Source: Mastigocoleus testarum BC008 (lineage in GTDB: Bacteria > Cyanobacteriota > Cyanobacteriia > Cyanobacteriales > Nostocaceae). Taken from it: a stretch of DNA of 64,000 bases. The stretch spans positions 1 through 64,000 of the forward strand of contig NZ_LMTZ01000140.1 of assembly GCF_001456025.1 (NCBI RefSeq), in the 5' to 3' direction. The stretch's first letter is position 1, and each line of letters opens with the position of its first letter. Shown one piece after another: positions 1 to 9,172 of this stretch. The notes beneath the pieces are model-generated. The model was not told the DNA's origin. It ran no database searches and saw only the letters and a program-made list of their open reading frames with translations. The position numbers and the translations under genes are program-made.

Positions 1-130
1 TAATTCGGGATAAGTCCTCTTCTAATCCTTTTGGTTGGTCATGGATACCTGAGTAACTCCTTACCCCGGAATTTTGAGGGGATACTTTAATTGTTTGAAA
101 AATCTCGTTTGTAGGTACAACCTTGATGAA
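1..130 (-). pseudogene. Possible coding fragment running off the left edge
   Basis: The minus strand from about 130 to 1 is open for 43 codons and has protein-like composition, including the stretch SGIHDQPKGLEEDL. A TAG stop lies just upstream in the same frame, and the frame has no ATG, GTG or TTG. It may therefore be a broken gene end, or the start of a gene with an unusual start codon continuing beyond position 1. I do not recognise the protein. Low confidence. Confidence 0.2.
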
Positions 131-151
131 AAAAAACTATAAAAAACTTTC

Positions 152-1414
152 CTAGGATTGGGAATGTTTTGTAGTTAAATTTCTATCTATTTGATTTAGA
201 GCGTAAAGATCTTGTCCCCGACCAAAAGCAAAACGTAATGAATGGGAAACATCTTTGCTCGATTGCGTAATGAATATCAGAAAAGCAAGACAACTTAAAG
301 CTGCACTAAAGGCAAAAATATTGCGGTAGCCAATTTCCTCAGCTACAGTACCTAAAACTGGACCTGCGATCGCAATCCCTAAGTCAAATCCTGTTAAACA
401 AAAGCCAAACATCCGTCCCCGTTCTTCTGGTAAAGCACGATCAGCAATGATTGCGGATATCATTGGAATTAACATTCCCAAGCCAGCACCTTCAATAGCC
501 CCAGAAATTAGGAAGCTTTGGGAACTATTAGCAGACCAGATATTAACCAGTGCAATAACGTACAAGATAAGGCTAATACTTACAAACAAACCGCGACCGT
601 AACGGTCTGCAGCCCTACCTACAAGTAATCTGACACTAAAGCCGGCAGTGGCAGAAGCAGTATAGAATAAACCGGGATTTAATCCTGCATCGGTAGATTT
701 AATAAACAAAGGAACAAAAGTTCTCATACTGCCAAAATTAAGACCGACGAGTAACAATATTATTGCCGGAACCCGAACTTTAGGATCAGCAAATAACTGC
801 CAAAACTTACTTTTATTATTTTTTTGTCCAGATGAATTAATTGGGGGATTGGTAATTTGTGTAGAAAATAAGATACTGACAAATCCTAATCCAGAAGCAA
901 AAAGAAATAGCTGCGGATAGCCTGCTGTCTCAACTAAATAACTTCCAACCGCCGGACCAATGGCTACACCTAAAGAACTAACCAAACTCATGTAACCAAT
1001 GATTTCACCGCGATTCTCTTCCGGTGCTAGATCAGCAACCAACGCTGTGTAGGCAGTACTAAAAGCAGCAATACTTATACCATGAAAAGCACGAATAGCG
1101 ATTAAGCCATAAATCGAGTTTGTTCCTATATACAATAAAGGAGCAATTGTTACTACTAGTGTCCCAATAAGTAAAACTATTTTTCGTCCCCTTCGGTCGG
1201 AAAATTTACCCAACCTAGTACGAAATGACAACAAACCTATAGCAAAGCTACCCATTACAATCCCAACCTCTTGCTTTGTTCCCCCAATATGGTCAACGTA
1301 AAGGGGTAGAGTGGGTAGGAATGAAGCCATGCTGCACCAAAATAATAAACCTGCTGCAAATAAAATCAACAGGTTAGATCGTAATTTTTTATCGAGTGTG
1401 AGGAGTAGTTTCAC
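152..1414 (-). CDS. MFS family drug/metabolite exporter
   Basis: A 420-aa inner-membrane transporter of the major facilitator superfamily. About twelve hydrophobic segments can be read. The loop after TM2 carries a motif-A signature (GKFSDRRGRK, near residue 68) and a related copy opens the second half (GRAADRYGRG), as expected for two six-helix bundles. The start is GTG, with no clear Shine-Dalgarno sequence. The hydrophilic tail of about 30 residues is not conserved in such proteins. The substrate cannot be told from sequence; homologues are usually proton-driven exporters. It follows a glycosyltransferase gene on the same strand after 219 bp containing an STRR, so cotranscription is uncertain. 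Confidence 0.85.
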   Translation of the reverse strand: MKLLLTLDKKLRSNLLILFAAGLLFWCSMASFLPTLPLYVDHIGGTKQEVGIVMGSFAIGLLSFRTRLGKFSDRRGRKIVLLIGTLVVTIAPLLYIGTNSIYGLIAIRAFHGISIAAFSTAYTALVADLAPEENRGEIIGYMSLVSSLGVAIGPAVGSYLVETAGYPQLFLFASGLGFVSILFSTQITNPPINSSGQKNNKSKFWQLFADPKVRVPAIILLLVGLNFGSMRTFVPLFIKSTDAGLNPGLFYTASATAGFSVRLLVGRAADRYGRGLFVSISLILYVIALVNIWSANSSQSFLISGAIEGAGLGMLIPMISAIIADRALPEERGRMFGFCLTGFDLGIAIAGPVLGTVAEEIGYRNIFAFSAALSCLAFLIFITQSSKDVSHSLRFAFGRGQDLYALNQIDRNLTTKHSQS

Positions 1415-1437
1415 GGTAGATGCAAATCGGTAATGAT

Positions 1438-1499
1438 TCAGTTATCAGTTATCAGTTATCAGTTAACAGTTAACAGTTAACGGTTATTAGCTATCAGTT
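1438..1499. repeat. STRR heptamer array (GTTATCA type)
   Basis: Tandem copies of a TCAGTTA heptamer, drifting to AACAGTTA, fill the space upstream of the MFS gene. The same family recurs at 28424-28572, 33072-33126 and 33243-33270. Heptameric STRRs of this type are known from heterocystous cyanobacteria. Confidence 0.9.
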
Positions 1500-1633
1500 A
1501 AATGTTTTTCCCATTTTTCCTGTTTTTTGTTCGCTTTATGACTAATTCCAGATTGAACTAATATTGTTTGCTGTTCCCAATTACTGACAATTTATAATTA
1601 TTCTTTGATAACTGTATTCATTATATCTTTACA

Positions 1634-2647
1634 TTACTTAATATCTCGACCGACGACTTCTCTAACTCGATAGATTGTACGTCCCTGAGATTCGTGATAA
1701 GTACGCATGAGTAATTCTGCAAGCAATCCGAAGCAAAATAATTGTACCCCTGTAACCAAAAGCAAAACTACTAAAATCAACAGGGGACGATTGCCGATAT
1801 CTTCACCCAAAATGAACTTAACCCAAGTTAAATAAATTCCCAGCGTTCCACCAAAGCTTATAGAAATTAAACCTAACAGTCCGAATACATGCATGGGACG
1901 AGTCAGGAATTTTTTCATAAAAGCAATAGTTAATAAATCCATTAACACCCGAAAAGTCCGCCATATTCCATATTTACTACTACCAAAACGGCGAGCATGG
2001 TGACGTACGGGTGTTTCGGTAATTCTTGCTCCTTCTATATAAGCCAGGGCTGGGAGAAATCGGTGTAGTTCTCCATAAAGATTCATGTCGGCTACTAGTT
2101 CGCCCCGATAAGCCTTGAGAGAACAGCCATAGTCATTTAATTTAACTCCTGTGATCCTTCCAATTAACCAGTTGGCAATTTTAGAGGGAAGTAATCTGGT
2201 CAAAGCTGCATCCTGGCGTTTTTTGCGCCATCCACTTACTAAATCAAAACCTTCTTCTAATTTGTCTAGCAGCATAGGAATATCTGCCGGATCGTTCTGC
2301 AAATCGCCATCTAAAGTAACGATCGCCTTACCCCGTGCGTGGTGAAATCCTGCTGACATTGCAGCGGTTTGACCGTAGTTACGACGGAGTATTACTGCTT
2401 GTAGATCGGTGCGAGCTTCAGCTTGTTCCTTTAACAACTTAGCCGAACCATCTTTTGAACCATCATCTACGCAGATAATCTCATAACTCAAATCAGTATT
2501 ACTTAAAGTTGAAGCGATTGCCTCAATCAAATGGGGTAAACTTTCAACTTCGTTATATACAGGGACAACTATAGAAACTGCCAAAACAGGCGAAATTCCT
2601 TCCTCGTTACTAACTAACCCGTTTTTTACTAACAATCTATTGCTCAT
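1634..2647 (-). CDS. Polyprenyl-phosphate glycosyltransferase, GT2 (ArnC/GtrB/DPM1-like)
   Basis: A 337-aa membrane-anchored family 2 glycosyltransferase, predicted to move a sugar from a nucleotide donor to a polyprenyl phosphate on the cytoplasmic face. The GT-A domain spans about residues 20-250: VPVYNEVESLPHL at the nucleotide-binding strand, VDDGSKDGS, and the metal-binding DGDLQNDP. Two hydrophobic helices (about 255-275 and 290-315) close the protein, the layout of GtrB-like enzymes. The gene starts 32 bp after the NlpC/P60 stop on the same strand, so the two are probably cotranscribed, suggesting an envelope glycan role. Donor and acceptor are unknown. Confidence 0.88.
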   Translation of the reverse strand: MSNRLLVKNGLVSNEEGISPVLAVSIVVPVYNEVESLPHLIEAIASTLSNTDLSYEIICVDDGSKDGSAKLLKEQAEARTDLQAVILRRNYGQTAAMSAGFHHARGKAIVTLDGDLQNDPADIPMLLDKLEEGFDLVSGWRKKRQDAALTRLLPSKIANWLIGRITGVKLNDYGCSLKAYRGELVADMNLYGELHRFLPALAYIEGARITETPVRHHARRFGSSKYGIWRTFRVLMDLLTIAFMKKFLTRPMHVFGLLGLISISFGGTLGIYLTWVKFILGEDIGNRPLLILVVLLLVTGVQLFCFGLLAELLMRTYHESQGRTIYRVREVVGRDIK

Positions 2648-2679
2648 ATTTTTGGGTATGATGAATCTCCTGGATGTTT

Positions 2680-3396
2680 TTATTCACCTGCTGAATAATT
2701 AGGCTGATAATTGGGTTGATAATTTCTAACTATTCTGCCAGCGCCACGTAACAGCTTGTAATATGACCGACTAACCTCATCTCCCTGTTCCGAGAGAATA
2801 TCGATTCCAATGCCATTTCGACCAATATCTGTTCCAGATGAGTGAATATAGCGATTGTCTCCTAAATAGAGTCCCACATGAGTGGCTTTTTGGGGAGTCC
2901 CAAAAAACACGAAATTACCCGGTTGTAAATTTTCTACAGATATTGGCTCCAAGAAACCTTCTTGCTGGTAAGCATCTCTGGGTATACGAATTTCCACTGA
3001 AGCAAATGCAGCTTGCATTAATCCCGAACAATCAAAATTAGGTCCTACTGTTCCTCCCCACAAATAATAATTTGACTTTTCCATCGCTTTGCGGGTAAAA
3101 GCTATAGCATCTGGCAATAACTGTTCTATTTGTTCTGGAGTAAAAAATTTAGCTTGATAAGTTTGGGTAGTAGGATTGAGGAATTCCAAATCAGAAATTA
3201 ATATCCAACCAGGATAATCATCTTCGCACAAGCGCACCCGCACAGATTTTTCCTTTAAGCTTTCTACAATTATCCGTAAGTATCTACCCTTTGCAGCTTG
3301 AGTTGCTAAAGTCGTACATTGTGCAGAATCATATAAATCTAAATCCTTCAGGCATTCATATTCGATATTTGCTTGTAATTGTGCAGCAGACACCAT
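2680..3396 (-). CDS. NlpC/P60 peptidoglycan endopeptidase with N-terminal SH3-like domain
   Basis: A 238-aa cysteine peptidase of the NlpC/P60 family. Residues 1-80 form an SH3b-like domain; the catalytic domain follows with Cys123 in NFDCSG, His173 in ATHVGLYLGD and His185 in the third position. This two-domain layout matches the structurally studied Anabaena/Nostoc gamma-D-glutamyl-diamino acid endopeptidases, which cut muropeptide stems. A frame exists from a TTG at 3420, but the ATG at 3396 is preferred: GAGAGG lies 12 nt upstream and the TTG adds only eight poorly placed residues. The tail holds a short YQPN duplication. It diverges from a serine hydrolase gene. No signal peptide is seen, so it may act on recycled wall fragments. 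Confidence 0.88.
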   Translation of the reverse strand: MVSAAQLQANIEYECLKDLDLYDSAQCTTLATQAAKGRYLRIIVESLKEKSVRVRLCEDDYPGWILISDLEFLNPTTQTYQAKFFTPEQIEQLLPDAIAFTRKAMEKSNYYLWGGTVGPNFDCSGLMQAAFASVEIRIPRDAYQQEGFLEPISVENLQPGNFVFFGTPQKATHVGLYLGDNRYIHSSGTDIGRNGIGIDILSEQGDEVSRSYYKLLRGAGRIVRNYQPNYQPNYSAGE

Positions 3397-3429
3397 AATA
3401 ATCTTTAACCTCTCACACAAAAATTAATT

Positions 3430-3437
3430 GCGATCGC
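3430..3437. repeat. HIP1 octamer GCGATCGC between divergent genes
   Basis: The cyanobacterial HIP1 palindrome sits in the 55-bp space between the two divergent wall-hydrolase starts, just upstream of the preferred ATG at 3452. Other HIP1 copies occur in the window, for example 13595-13602. Confidence 0.9.
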
Positions 3438-3451
3438 TATCTTCATTGAGT

Positions 3452-4390
3452 ATGATTTTTTTTAACCAAGGCGAACAGCTTGAAAATCTCGGTAATGGCA
3501 TTTTAGAGTCAACCTGGGCGAAGTTTCCTAGGTTAGCACGTAACCAAATTGCTTTAACTTGGATAGTTTACGATCCGCCCGTACCTGTGAACACCGGTGG
3601 AGCCCTTACTCCCAAAGCTTTCTGGAATCATCCCGTACGTGGTTTTACTTATCGTGGAAGTGAGCGAATTTATCCAGCAAGTGTAGTAAAACTATTTTAT
3701 TTAGTAGCAATACATGAATGGTTAGAAAAAGGTATGGTCCAATCGAGCCCAGAATTAGAAAGGGCGATCAAGGACATGATTATCGAATCTAGCAATGATG
3801 CTACCAGTTTAGTCCTAGACATCTTAACTGGAACGACCAGTGGACCAGAGCTACCTCCGGGACCATTCGAAACTTGGAAGCAACAGCGTCATATCGTTAA
3901 CCGTTATTTTAAATCTTTGGGATGGGAGGAACTGGAAAATATTAATGTTTGCCAAAAAACTTGGGGTGACGGACCCTATGGAAGGGAGCGAGCATTTTAT
4001 GGTGAATTGCTAGAAAATCGTAACATGCTGACAACTAATGCGATCGCACGGCTGTTACATGGAATTATGGGAGGGGTCACAGTTTCTAGCACGCGCTCGC
4101 AAGAAATGATGGCATTAATGAAGCGTTCTCTCAACCCCGAAGAACTACCTCTAGACATAGAAGAAGATCAGATAACAGGCTTTTTGGGTGGTGCTTTGTC
4201 ATCTGAAGCGCAAATATGGTCTAAGGCGGGTTGGACTTCCAAAAATCGCCATGATGCTGCATACATTGAAATCCCTGACAGTCGTCCCTACCTATTAGTA
4301 GTATTTACTGAAGGGAAAGAAAATGCCCAAAATCGAGAAATACTACCATTTGTTTCCCAACAATTTGCAAAAGCAATTATTGACATGTAG
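3452..4390 (+). CDS. Serine hydrolase of the penicillin-binding/class A beta-lactamase fold
   Basis: A 312-aa protein with the three signatures of the DD-peptidase/beta-lactamase fold: Ser77-Val-Val-Lys80 (SxxK, in YPASVVK), Ser113-Ser-Asn115 (SxN), and a KAG triad before TSKNRHDAAY in place of KTG/KSG. It probably acts on peptidoglycan or its precursors; true antibiotic hydrolysis cannot be claimed. No signal peptide is evident, so export is unresolved. The frame is open from a TTG at 3428, but that start would include the HIP1 octamer as codons; ATG 3452 is preferred. It is divergent from the NlpC/P60 gene, suggesting a shared regulatory region. Confidence 0.82.
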   Translation: MIFFNQGEQLENLGNGILESTWAKFPRLARNQIALTWIVYDPPVPVNTGGALTPKAFWNHPVRGFTYRGSERIYPASVVKLFYLVAIHEWLEKGMVQSSPELERAIKDMIIESSNDATSLVLDILTGTTSGPELPPGPFETWKQQRHIVNRYFKSLGWEELENINVCQKTWGDGPYGRERAFYGELLENRNMLTTNAIARLLHGIMGGVTVSSTRSQEMMALMKRSLNPEELPLDIEEDQITGFLGGALSSEAQIWSKAGWTSKNRHDAAYIEIPDSRPYLLVVFTEGKENAQNREILPFVSQQFAKAIIDM

Positions 4391-4863
4391 TAAATAGCAA
4401 TTAGTCACTGGTCATTTGTCATTATTAGCTATATACATAGTTTCAAACAATGATGATTGACCGGTAAATAAAAATAATCAGAATAATATTTCACCGTTAG
4501 ATTTTATTGCTATCTAATAAGGTTAGAAATATAATTTTTTTCGAAAGATGAATAAACTTAATAGAGAACAGAGCTTAAAATCAGCTAATATTTCGATTAG
4601 ATAATATAATTCAGGAGCTTCACATTTTGCAGTGGAAATGCATAACTAGTTAACTCCTGAAGATGGATATGGAAAGATGTTTATTTTCACAGCAATTTAG
4701 GCTTTACGAAAATACTGGAAAGAATTCCATCAGAATAATCGAAGCGTATAATTACACACATGTCTGCAATTAATTTAATCGGCAGCAGTAACTCCCCTTA
4801 TTAATTACTAATACCTAGGCAGTTACCGGCAGTATATACAACGACTACCTGACAAAATATTTG
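4391..4863. other. Gene-free gap between convergent genes
   Basis: About 470 bp, AT-rich. It holds a short GTCAYTGGTCATTTGTCATT-type repeat just after the upstream stop (about 4402-4422). I see no open frame of note and no clear terminator. Confidence 0.6.
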
Positions 4864-5634
4864 TTACTTCTCAAGTATCATTGTTGTTTTGTCATCTTTT
4901 CGATACAGATTCAACTTTTGTTTTAGAACCAACAGGAAAAATGGGATATCATCTAAAATATATCTTTTCCATAATCTTTGTGGTTCGCGACTTAATCTGA
5001 ACAACCACTCTAATCCAACTTGACCCATCCACTTAGGACAACGTTTTATCTTACCAGCTTCAAAATCAATCGTTGCTCCTAAACCCATAAATATTTTGAT
5101 ATTTGGTAACGATTCCTTATAGTTTAAAATCCATTTTTCTTGTTTGGGAGAACCTAAACCTACAGCTAGAACAGTTGCACTAGAATTCTTGATGATATTC
5201 ACTATATGCTCACATTCTGCCCAATCTTTTTCAAATCCAAATGGGGGAGAATAGGAACCAACAATGATATTGCGACCAATTTTTTGATTGATATTTTTTT
5301 GTGCTTGACTTGCTACACCCTTTCCTGCACCCAAAAGAAATATTCTAATATCTTGATTATTACGATGATAATTGTAAAAAGCAGGAAAGAAATCAGCACC
5401 TGAAATTCTTTCTTCCAAGGGAGTACCGAGAAATTTCGATGCGTATACGATAATTTGGCTATCACAAATTTTATAGTCACTCATATCATATGCCCTTTGA
5501 AATTCTAAGTCCTTCTGTAATTTCATTAAATGGTCAACATTAGGGGTAAATAGTACGCCAGATTTAAACTCCTGCAAAAACTCAGTTTGTGAAAAGTTAT
5601 CAATTTCTAAGTCGAGAATTTTAATTTTCCTCAT
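4864..5634 (-). CDS. WecG/TagA/CpsF family glycosyltransferase
   Basis: A 256-aa GT26 family enzyme. Family hallmarks are the N-terminal TPNVDHLMKLQKD region, the Rossmann-like FLLGAGKGVA stretch, GLGSPKQEKWI, and the C-terminal GLEWLFRLSREPQRLWKRY signature. Members transfer N-acetylmannosaminuronic acid or ManNAc to lipid-linked intermediates in exopolysaccharide, enterobacterial common antigen or teichoic acid assembly. In cyanobacteria they are usual in exopolysaccharide loci, but here the gene stands alone between two long gaps. It starts at ATG 5634 and has the normal family length. The exact sugar is not deducible. Confidence 0.9.
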   Translation of the reverse strand: MRKIKILDLEIDNFSQTEFLQEFKSGVLFTPNVDHLMKLQKDLEFQRAYDMSDYKICDSQIIVYASKFLGTPLEERISGADFFPAFYNYHRNNQDIRIFLLGAGKGVASQAQKNINQKIGRNIIVGSYSPPFGFEKDWAECEHIVNIIKNSSATVLAVGLGSPKQEKWILNYKESLPNIKIFMGLGATIDFEAGKIKRCPKWMGQVGLEWLFRLSREPQRLWKRYILDDIPFFLLVLKQKLNLYRKDDKTTMILEK

Positions 5635-6633
5635 GTCACTTTTTTAACTATAAATTATTAGTAATGAAAGATTCAATAATGCGAATTTGGATATTCCCTA
5701 ATTCGAAAATTTATGGAAAATTAGTCCCAGGTCTAATAAAGGTTGTTTAGACTTTATTAACATTGATATTGATATTGGATGACACTTAGTAACATTTGTT
5801 CGAAAATATTACAATGAATCTTAATTGCTATTCAAATTAATTATCTCAATTACTCTTTTCTAAGAGTTTGTAAACATTAAAGATAATTCTGCGGTCTTTA
5901 ACTGATGTCTAAGAGAATAAAAACCTCAATACTAATAAATTTTTTCTGATTTTTTATTCTCAGGTGTTAGAAGAAAAGCTATACTCCAATTCGATAGTCA
6001 ACAAGACAATTTCTCAACTCAAGAAGACTAGAAAGACAAATAGGCGAAATTAACTTAGTACAATGAAGAGCCACATAGTTTTACCAATCTTTTGAGTCTC
6101 AGCACTTATACCTTACAGAATGAAATAAAAAAGGTTTTTAATATGTTAAGAATTTCATATTTACCAGCTGACCCCTAATATATAAAGTGAGATTTTTACC
6201 TCCCACAAACCTTCTGATTATTTGAGAAATGGTGTAAGAACTAACTTTTATATCGCACAAATGAAAATAATGTATCCGCAATATTAGTTAAGTCACAATT
6301 TATATTTTGGATAATCTTTAAAGTAGCACAAACAAAATACAAATTAGGAGTATTTACGTATTTTTTACAAAAAGCATCATAATCTAATATGTAAATTTTA
6401 GAATATCTTTAAAGAATTTACATCCCTACTGAGGAGTAATAAATTTTTATTTATAGCTCTTTACTTGTAATTTTGAAATTACTTAAGAGTTATAAATTTT
6501 TATTGATTTTGAGATACTGATATAAATCACAGTTGATACCTCGCTAACACTAAATGATATTTTTGGATTATATTTTTGTTTTAGTACAAAGAATTAAGGT
6601 CAGAGTTACAGAAAGTATGCGTAGCTTAGCATT

Positions 6634-6679
6634 ATATGAAGTAGTCTTTCTCTATCATATGAAGTAGTCTTTCCCTATC
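6634..6679. repeat. 23-bp tandem duplication
   Basis: Two adjacent 23-bp units starting ATATGAAGTAGTCTTTC differ at one base (T or C in the CTCTATC/CCCTATC end). They lie about 280 bp upstream of the outer-membrane-like gene. Confidence 0.9.
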
Positions 6680-6947
6680 ATGGGTATTATCTAAAAAAAT
6701 AATCCCAAAGTTAACCCTAAAAAATTAATTCATGAGCCGCACTCATGAAAATTAAGCGTGCTTACCTACAGCCAGATGTATGTAAAATCTACTAGATGTT
6801 ATATCAATTTATAACGCCTTGGATTAAACAACATGCATAAATATTAGTTGCAGCATTCAATATTGGGTGTTGCTTTAAAAAAACTTGCCTTAAAATAGCA
6901 ACGTCTATCATAAAATTCATGTAAATATTTTTCGCGAGCAAAGTTTT

Positions 6948-6953
6948 AAGGAG
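6948..6953 (+). promoter_or_regulatory. Shine-Dalgarno AAGGAG that sets the start at 6959
   Basis: AAGGAG lies 5 nt before GTG 6959. An upstream in-frame GTG at 6953 would overlap this site, so 6959 is the better start. Confidence 0.7.
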
Positions 6954-6958
6954 TGAAT

Positions 6959-7834
6959 GTGAATACAAATTTTCTACGTAAGAGTATATTTAGCTTTCTA
7001 GGTTTGGCGTCTCTAGCAGTTATCAGCAATGGAAATTCTGCTATTGCTGAAACAGTAAATCAAACACCTAGACTGGGTAACCAAGCAGATTTGCAGGTGT
7101 CCAACCCTCAAGGAGGATTCACTTGGGAAGATATTAAACGACAAACTTCCAGCCCAGAGATGATTGTTCCAATCTCCGAAGCATTTTCGAATAATAATCA
7201 AAACTCATTACAAGCATTATCGGCACAAGGTAGTCCCAAACCAGAGCAAATTTCCCAGACCATAAATCCACAAAATAAAACCACTGGAGTTACCCCTATC
7301 CCTGGAACCGTTTCAACTTCATCAGCAGTTCTCGAGAGTTTAAAGGAAAACTCCACAGAGGTTGAGAATAAATCAGAAAAAAAATTAGCCCAAGCAGATA
7401 TTGGTGTTGGTAGAACTACCCGTGGTGGCTCCAGCTATATTGGGATTGGTGCGAATATCGGTTTGGATGGTACCTCAGCCCTTGGTGACGGTAATTTTGT
7501 CGTTATTAGTAAAGTAGGATTAACCAAAAAAATATCATTGCGTCCTGCAGCAGTACTTGGTGACGATACTATGTTTCTCGTCCCCCTTACCTATGACTTT
7601 TCCTTAAATGCAGCGGACCCATTTACTGAACCACTACCAATTGCTCCTTACATCGGTGCAGGAGCAGCTATTGAGACAGGCGATGATTCTGAAGCGGCTT
7701 TCTTAGTTACAGGTGGGGTGGATGTGCCTCTGAATTCGCAGTTTACAGCAAATGCTGCGATAAGTGCTGCTTTCTTCGACGATACAGATATTGGTTTGAT
7801 GCTTGGAGTTGGTTACAACTTTAAAGGTCTTTAA
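6959..7834 (+). CDS. Outer-membrane beta-barrel-like protein
   Basis: A 291-aa secreted protein starting at GTG, chosen because AAGGAG precedes it by 5 nt. An n-region with Arg and Lys, a hydrophobic core (FSFLGLASLAVI) and an AIAET-like cleavage site form a Sec signal peptide of about 29 residues. Residues 35-145 are a polar, low-complexity linker. The rest alternates short Gly-rich amphipathic strands (YIGIGANIGLDG, APYIGAGAAIETG) and ends GVGYNFKGL, the pattern of a small porin or opacity-type barrel with a terminal aromatic strand. A clear terminator follows. The function is unknown; it resembles secreted proteins common in Nostocales. Single-gene transcript. Confidence 0.75.
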   Translation: MNTNFLRKSIFSFLGLASLAVISNGNSAIAETVNQTPRLGNQADLQVSNPQGGFTWEDIKRQTSSPEMIVPISEAFSNNNQNSLQALSAQGSPKPEQISQTINPQNKTTGVTPIPGTVSTSSAVLESLKENSTEVENKSEKKLAQADIGVGRTTRGGSSYIGIGANIGLDGTSALGDGNFVVISKVGLTKKISLRPAAVLGDDTMFLVPLTYDFSLNAADPFTEPLPIAPYIGAGAAIETGDDSEAAFLVTGGVDVPLNSQFTANAAISAAFFDDTDIGLMLGVGYNFKGL

Positions 7835-7848
7835 TAGTAAATTACATA

Positions 7849-7884
7849 AAAGTCAGCAGTTTTTGGACTGCTGACTTTATTATC
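7849..7884 (+). terminator. Intrinsic terminator after the outer-membrane-like gene
   Basis: A perfect 12-bp inverted repeat (AAAGTCAGCAGT at 7849-7860, complement at 7867-7878) with a 6-nt loop starts 15 nt after the stop codon and is followed by a T-rich stretch. Confidence 0.85.
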
Positions 7885-8033
7885 AAATTGGTATAAGAAA
7901 TACTCAGATAAAAATACTATTTAAGACTCATTCCCTACAACTTTGACATCAACAATCCAAAATTTACTCTAAGAATTTTTAATTATCTTAGCCAAAATAT
8001 TAGTTTAGAGATTTGCATATTAGATTAATTAAA

Positions 8034-8125
8034 CGGAGAGAGAGGGATTCGAACCCTCGGTACGGCCTTACGATCCGTACAACAGATTAGCAATCTGCCG
8101 CTTTCAACCACTCAGCCACCTCTCC
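8034..8125 (-). tRNA. tRNA-Ser(GCT)
   Basis: Read on the minus strand, the sequence folds as a class II tRNA. It has a 7-bp acceptor stem (GGAGAGG with TCTCTCC, closing G-T), a D-arm GGCTGAGTGG, an anticodon loop in CAGATTGCTAATCTG giving anticodon GCT, a long variable arm (GTACGGATCGTAAGGCCGTAC) and a T-arm GAGGGTTCGAATCCCTC. The discriminator base is G, as required for serine tRNAs. CCA is not encoded. It reads serine AGC and AGU codons. Confidence 0.96.
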
Positions 8126-8239
8126 AAGGTAACGATTATAAATTATATTGACTCATTGGCATCTTGTCAAGGCTTACCAGTCAATAGTCTGCAGTCAATT
8201 TTATGAAGACTAACAGACTAGTGACTGAAATGCCGTTCA

Positions 8240-9172
8240 CTAGAGAACTTGAGCTCGTATCCAAGCGATAGGCAAGCTACGAAGTTTTTGCCATTGCGGT
8301 ACATAGGCGCGTTGGCTGAATACATCATAATCGTTACGTTCGATTTTCGCTAATATGCGACTGTAATGTATCAGCGCAGCCCAAACAGGAAAACGGGCAT
8401 CGGTTGATAAATAATGAATACCCTTTTGTGCTTGGACGTAAAACTGACGTGCCCTTTTGATTTGGAAACGCATCAGTTCGCGCCATCGTTGGTCTATTAC
8501 ACCTTTGAATAAATCTTCTTCAGTGTAATTAAACCTTTCCAAGTCTTCGAGGGGAAGATATATCCGCCCTCTACGAGCATCTTCACCAACATCCCGTAAG
8601 ATGTTAGTTAGCTGATTAGCAATTCCTAAGGCTACCGCCTCTTGAATTGGATTATATGGTGGTTTATTTTTATTCCAGGGAGCAGTATTCATAGAAATAT
8701 CTATTCCCATGACTGCTGTAGACATTAAACCAACCGTAGCAGCAACTCGGTAACAGTAAAGGTATAACTCATCAAAAGTTTGATAGCGACTTCGGTATAA
8801 ATCCATGCGCTGACCCTCAATCATATCCTCAAAGGGCTGGATATCCATTGGGAATTTTTTTATAGTGTCAGCTAAAGCCGCATCAAAATCATCTACCGGA
8901 TTGCCGGCAAAAATTGACTCTAGCTGCTGTTGCCAGAGATCTAAAGTCTCTGGGGTCGTCATTGCAGCCGCAGGACCATCTACCAACTCATCTGTACGGC
9001 GACACCAAGCATAAATTGCCCATATCGCTCGACGCTTTGCTGGACTCATCAGCAGAGTACCGAGGTAAAAACTTTTGGAATACTTTGCTGTGAGTTGCTG
9101 ACAAAGTTTGTAGGACTCGTCCACAGAGACGGAAGTTTTCATGCATAGAGGGGAATCAGGCAGTTGCAGCAT
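8240..9172 (-). CDS. crtB: Phytoene synthase
   Basis: A 310-aa enzyme that condenses two geranylgeranyl diphosphates head-to-head to 15-cis-phytoene, the first committed carotenoid step. Both Asp-rich Mg-diphosphate motifs are present: DELVD at residues 61-65 and NILRDVGEDARRGRIYLP further on. The ATG at 9172 lies inside the end of crtP, giving a 17-bp overlap that suggests translational coupling. A second in-frame ATG at 9142 is possible, but the longer N-terminus is also what I recall from Nostoc homologues. Length is normal for the cyanobacterial enzyme. Confidence 0.97.
   Translation of the reverse strand: MLQLPDSPLCMKTSVSVDESYKLCQQLTAKYSKSFYLGTLLMSPAKRRAIWAIYAWCRRTDELVDGPAAAMTTPETLDLWQQQLESIFAGNPVDDFDAALADTIKKFPMDIQPFEDMIEGQRMDLYRSRYQTFDELYLYCYRVAATVGLMSTAVMGIDISMNTAPWNKNKPPYNPIQEAVALGIANQLTNILRDVGEDARRGRIYLPLEDLERFNYTEEDLFKGVIDQRWRELMRFQIKRARQFYVQAQKGIHYLSTDARFPVWAALIHYSRILAKIERNDYDVFSQRAYVPQWQKLRSLPIAWIRAQVL

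Larger units (their letters stand above)
5635..6958. other. Long AT-rich gene-free region
   Basis: About 1.3 kb separating the WecG-type gene from the outer-membrane-like gene; both are transcribed away from it. It contains a 23-bp tandem duplication (6634-6679) and the Shine-Dalgarno of the next gene. I see no coding frame, tRNA or clear terminator. It could hold long 5' leaders or small RNAs, but nothing in the sequence proves this. Confidence 0.6.

Noticed and set aside
1385..1410. ACTCCTCACAC on the minus strand, matching the core of the cyanobacterial small RNA Yfr1
   Set aside because: It falls within the first codons of the MFS gene, with no flanking hairpins or terminator; an 11-bp chance match.
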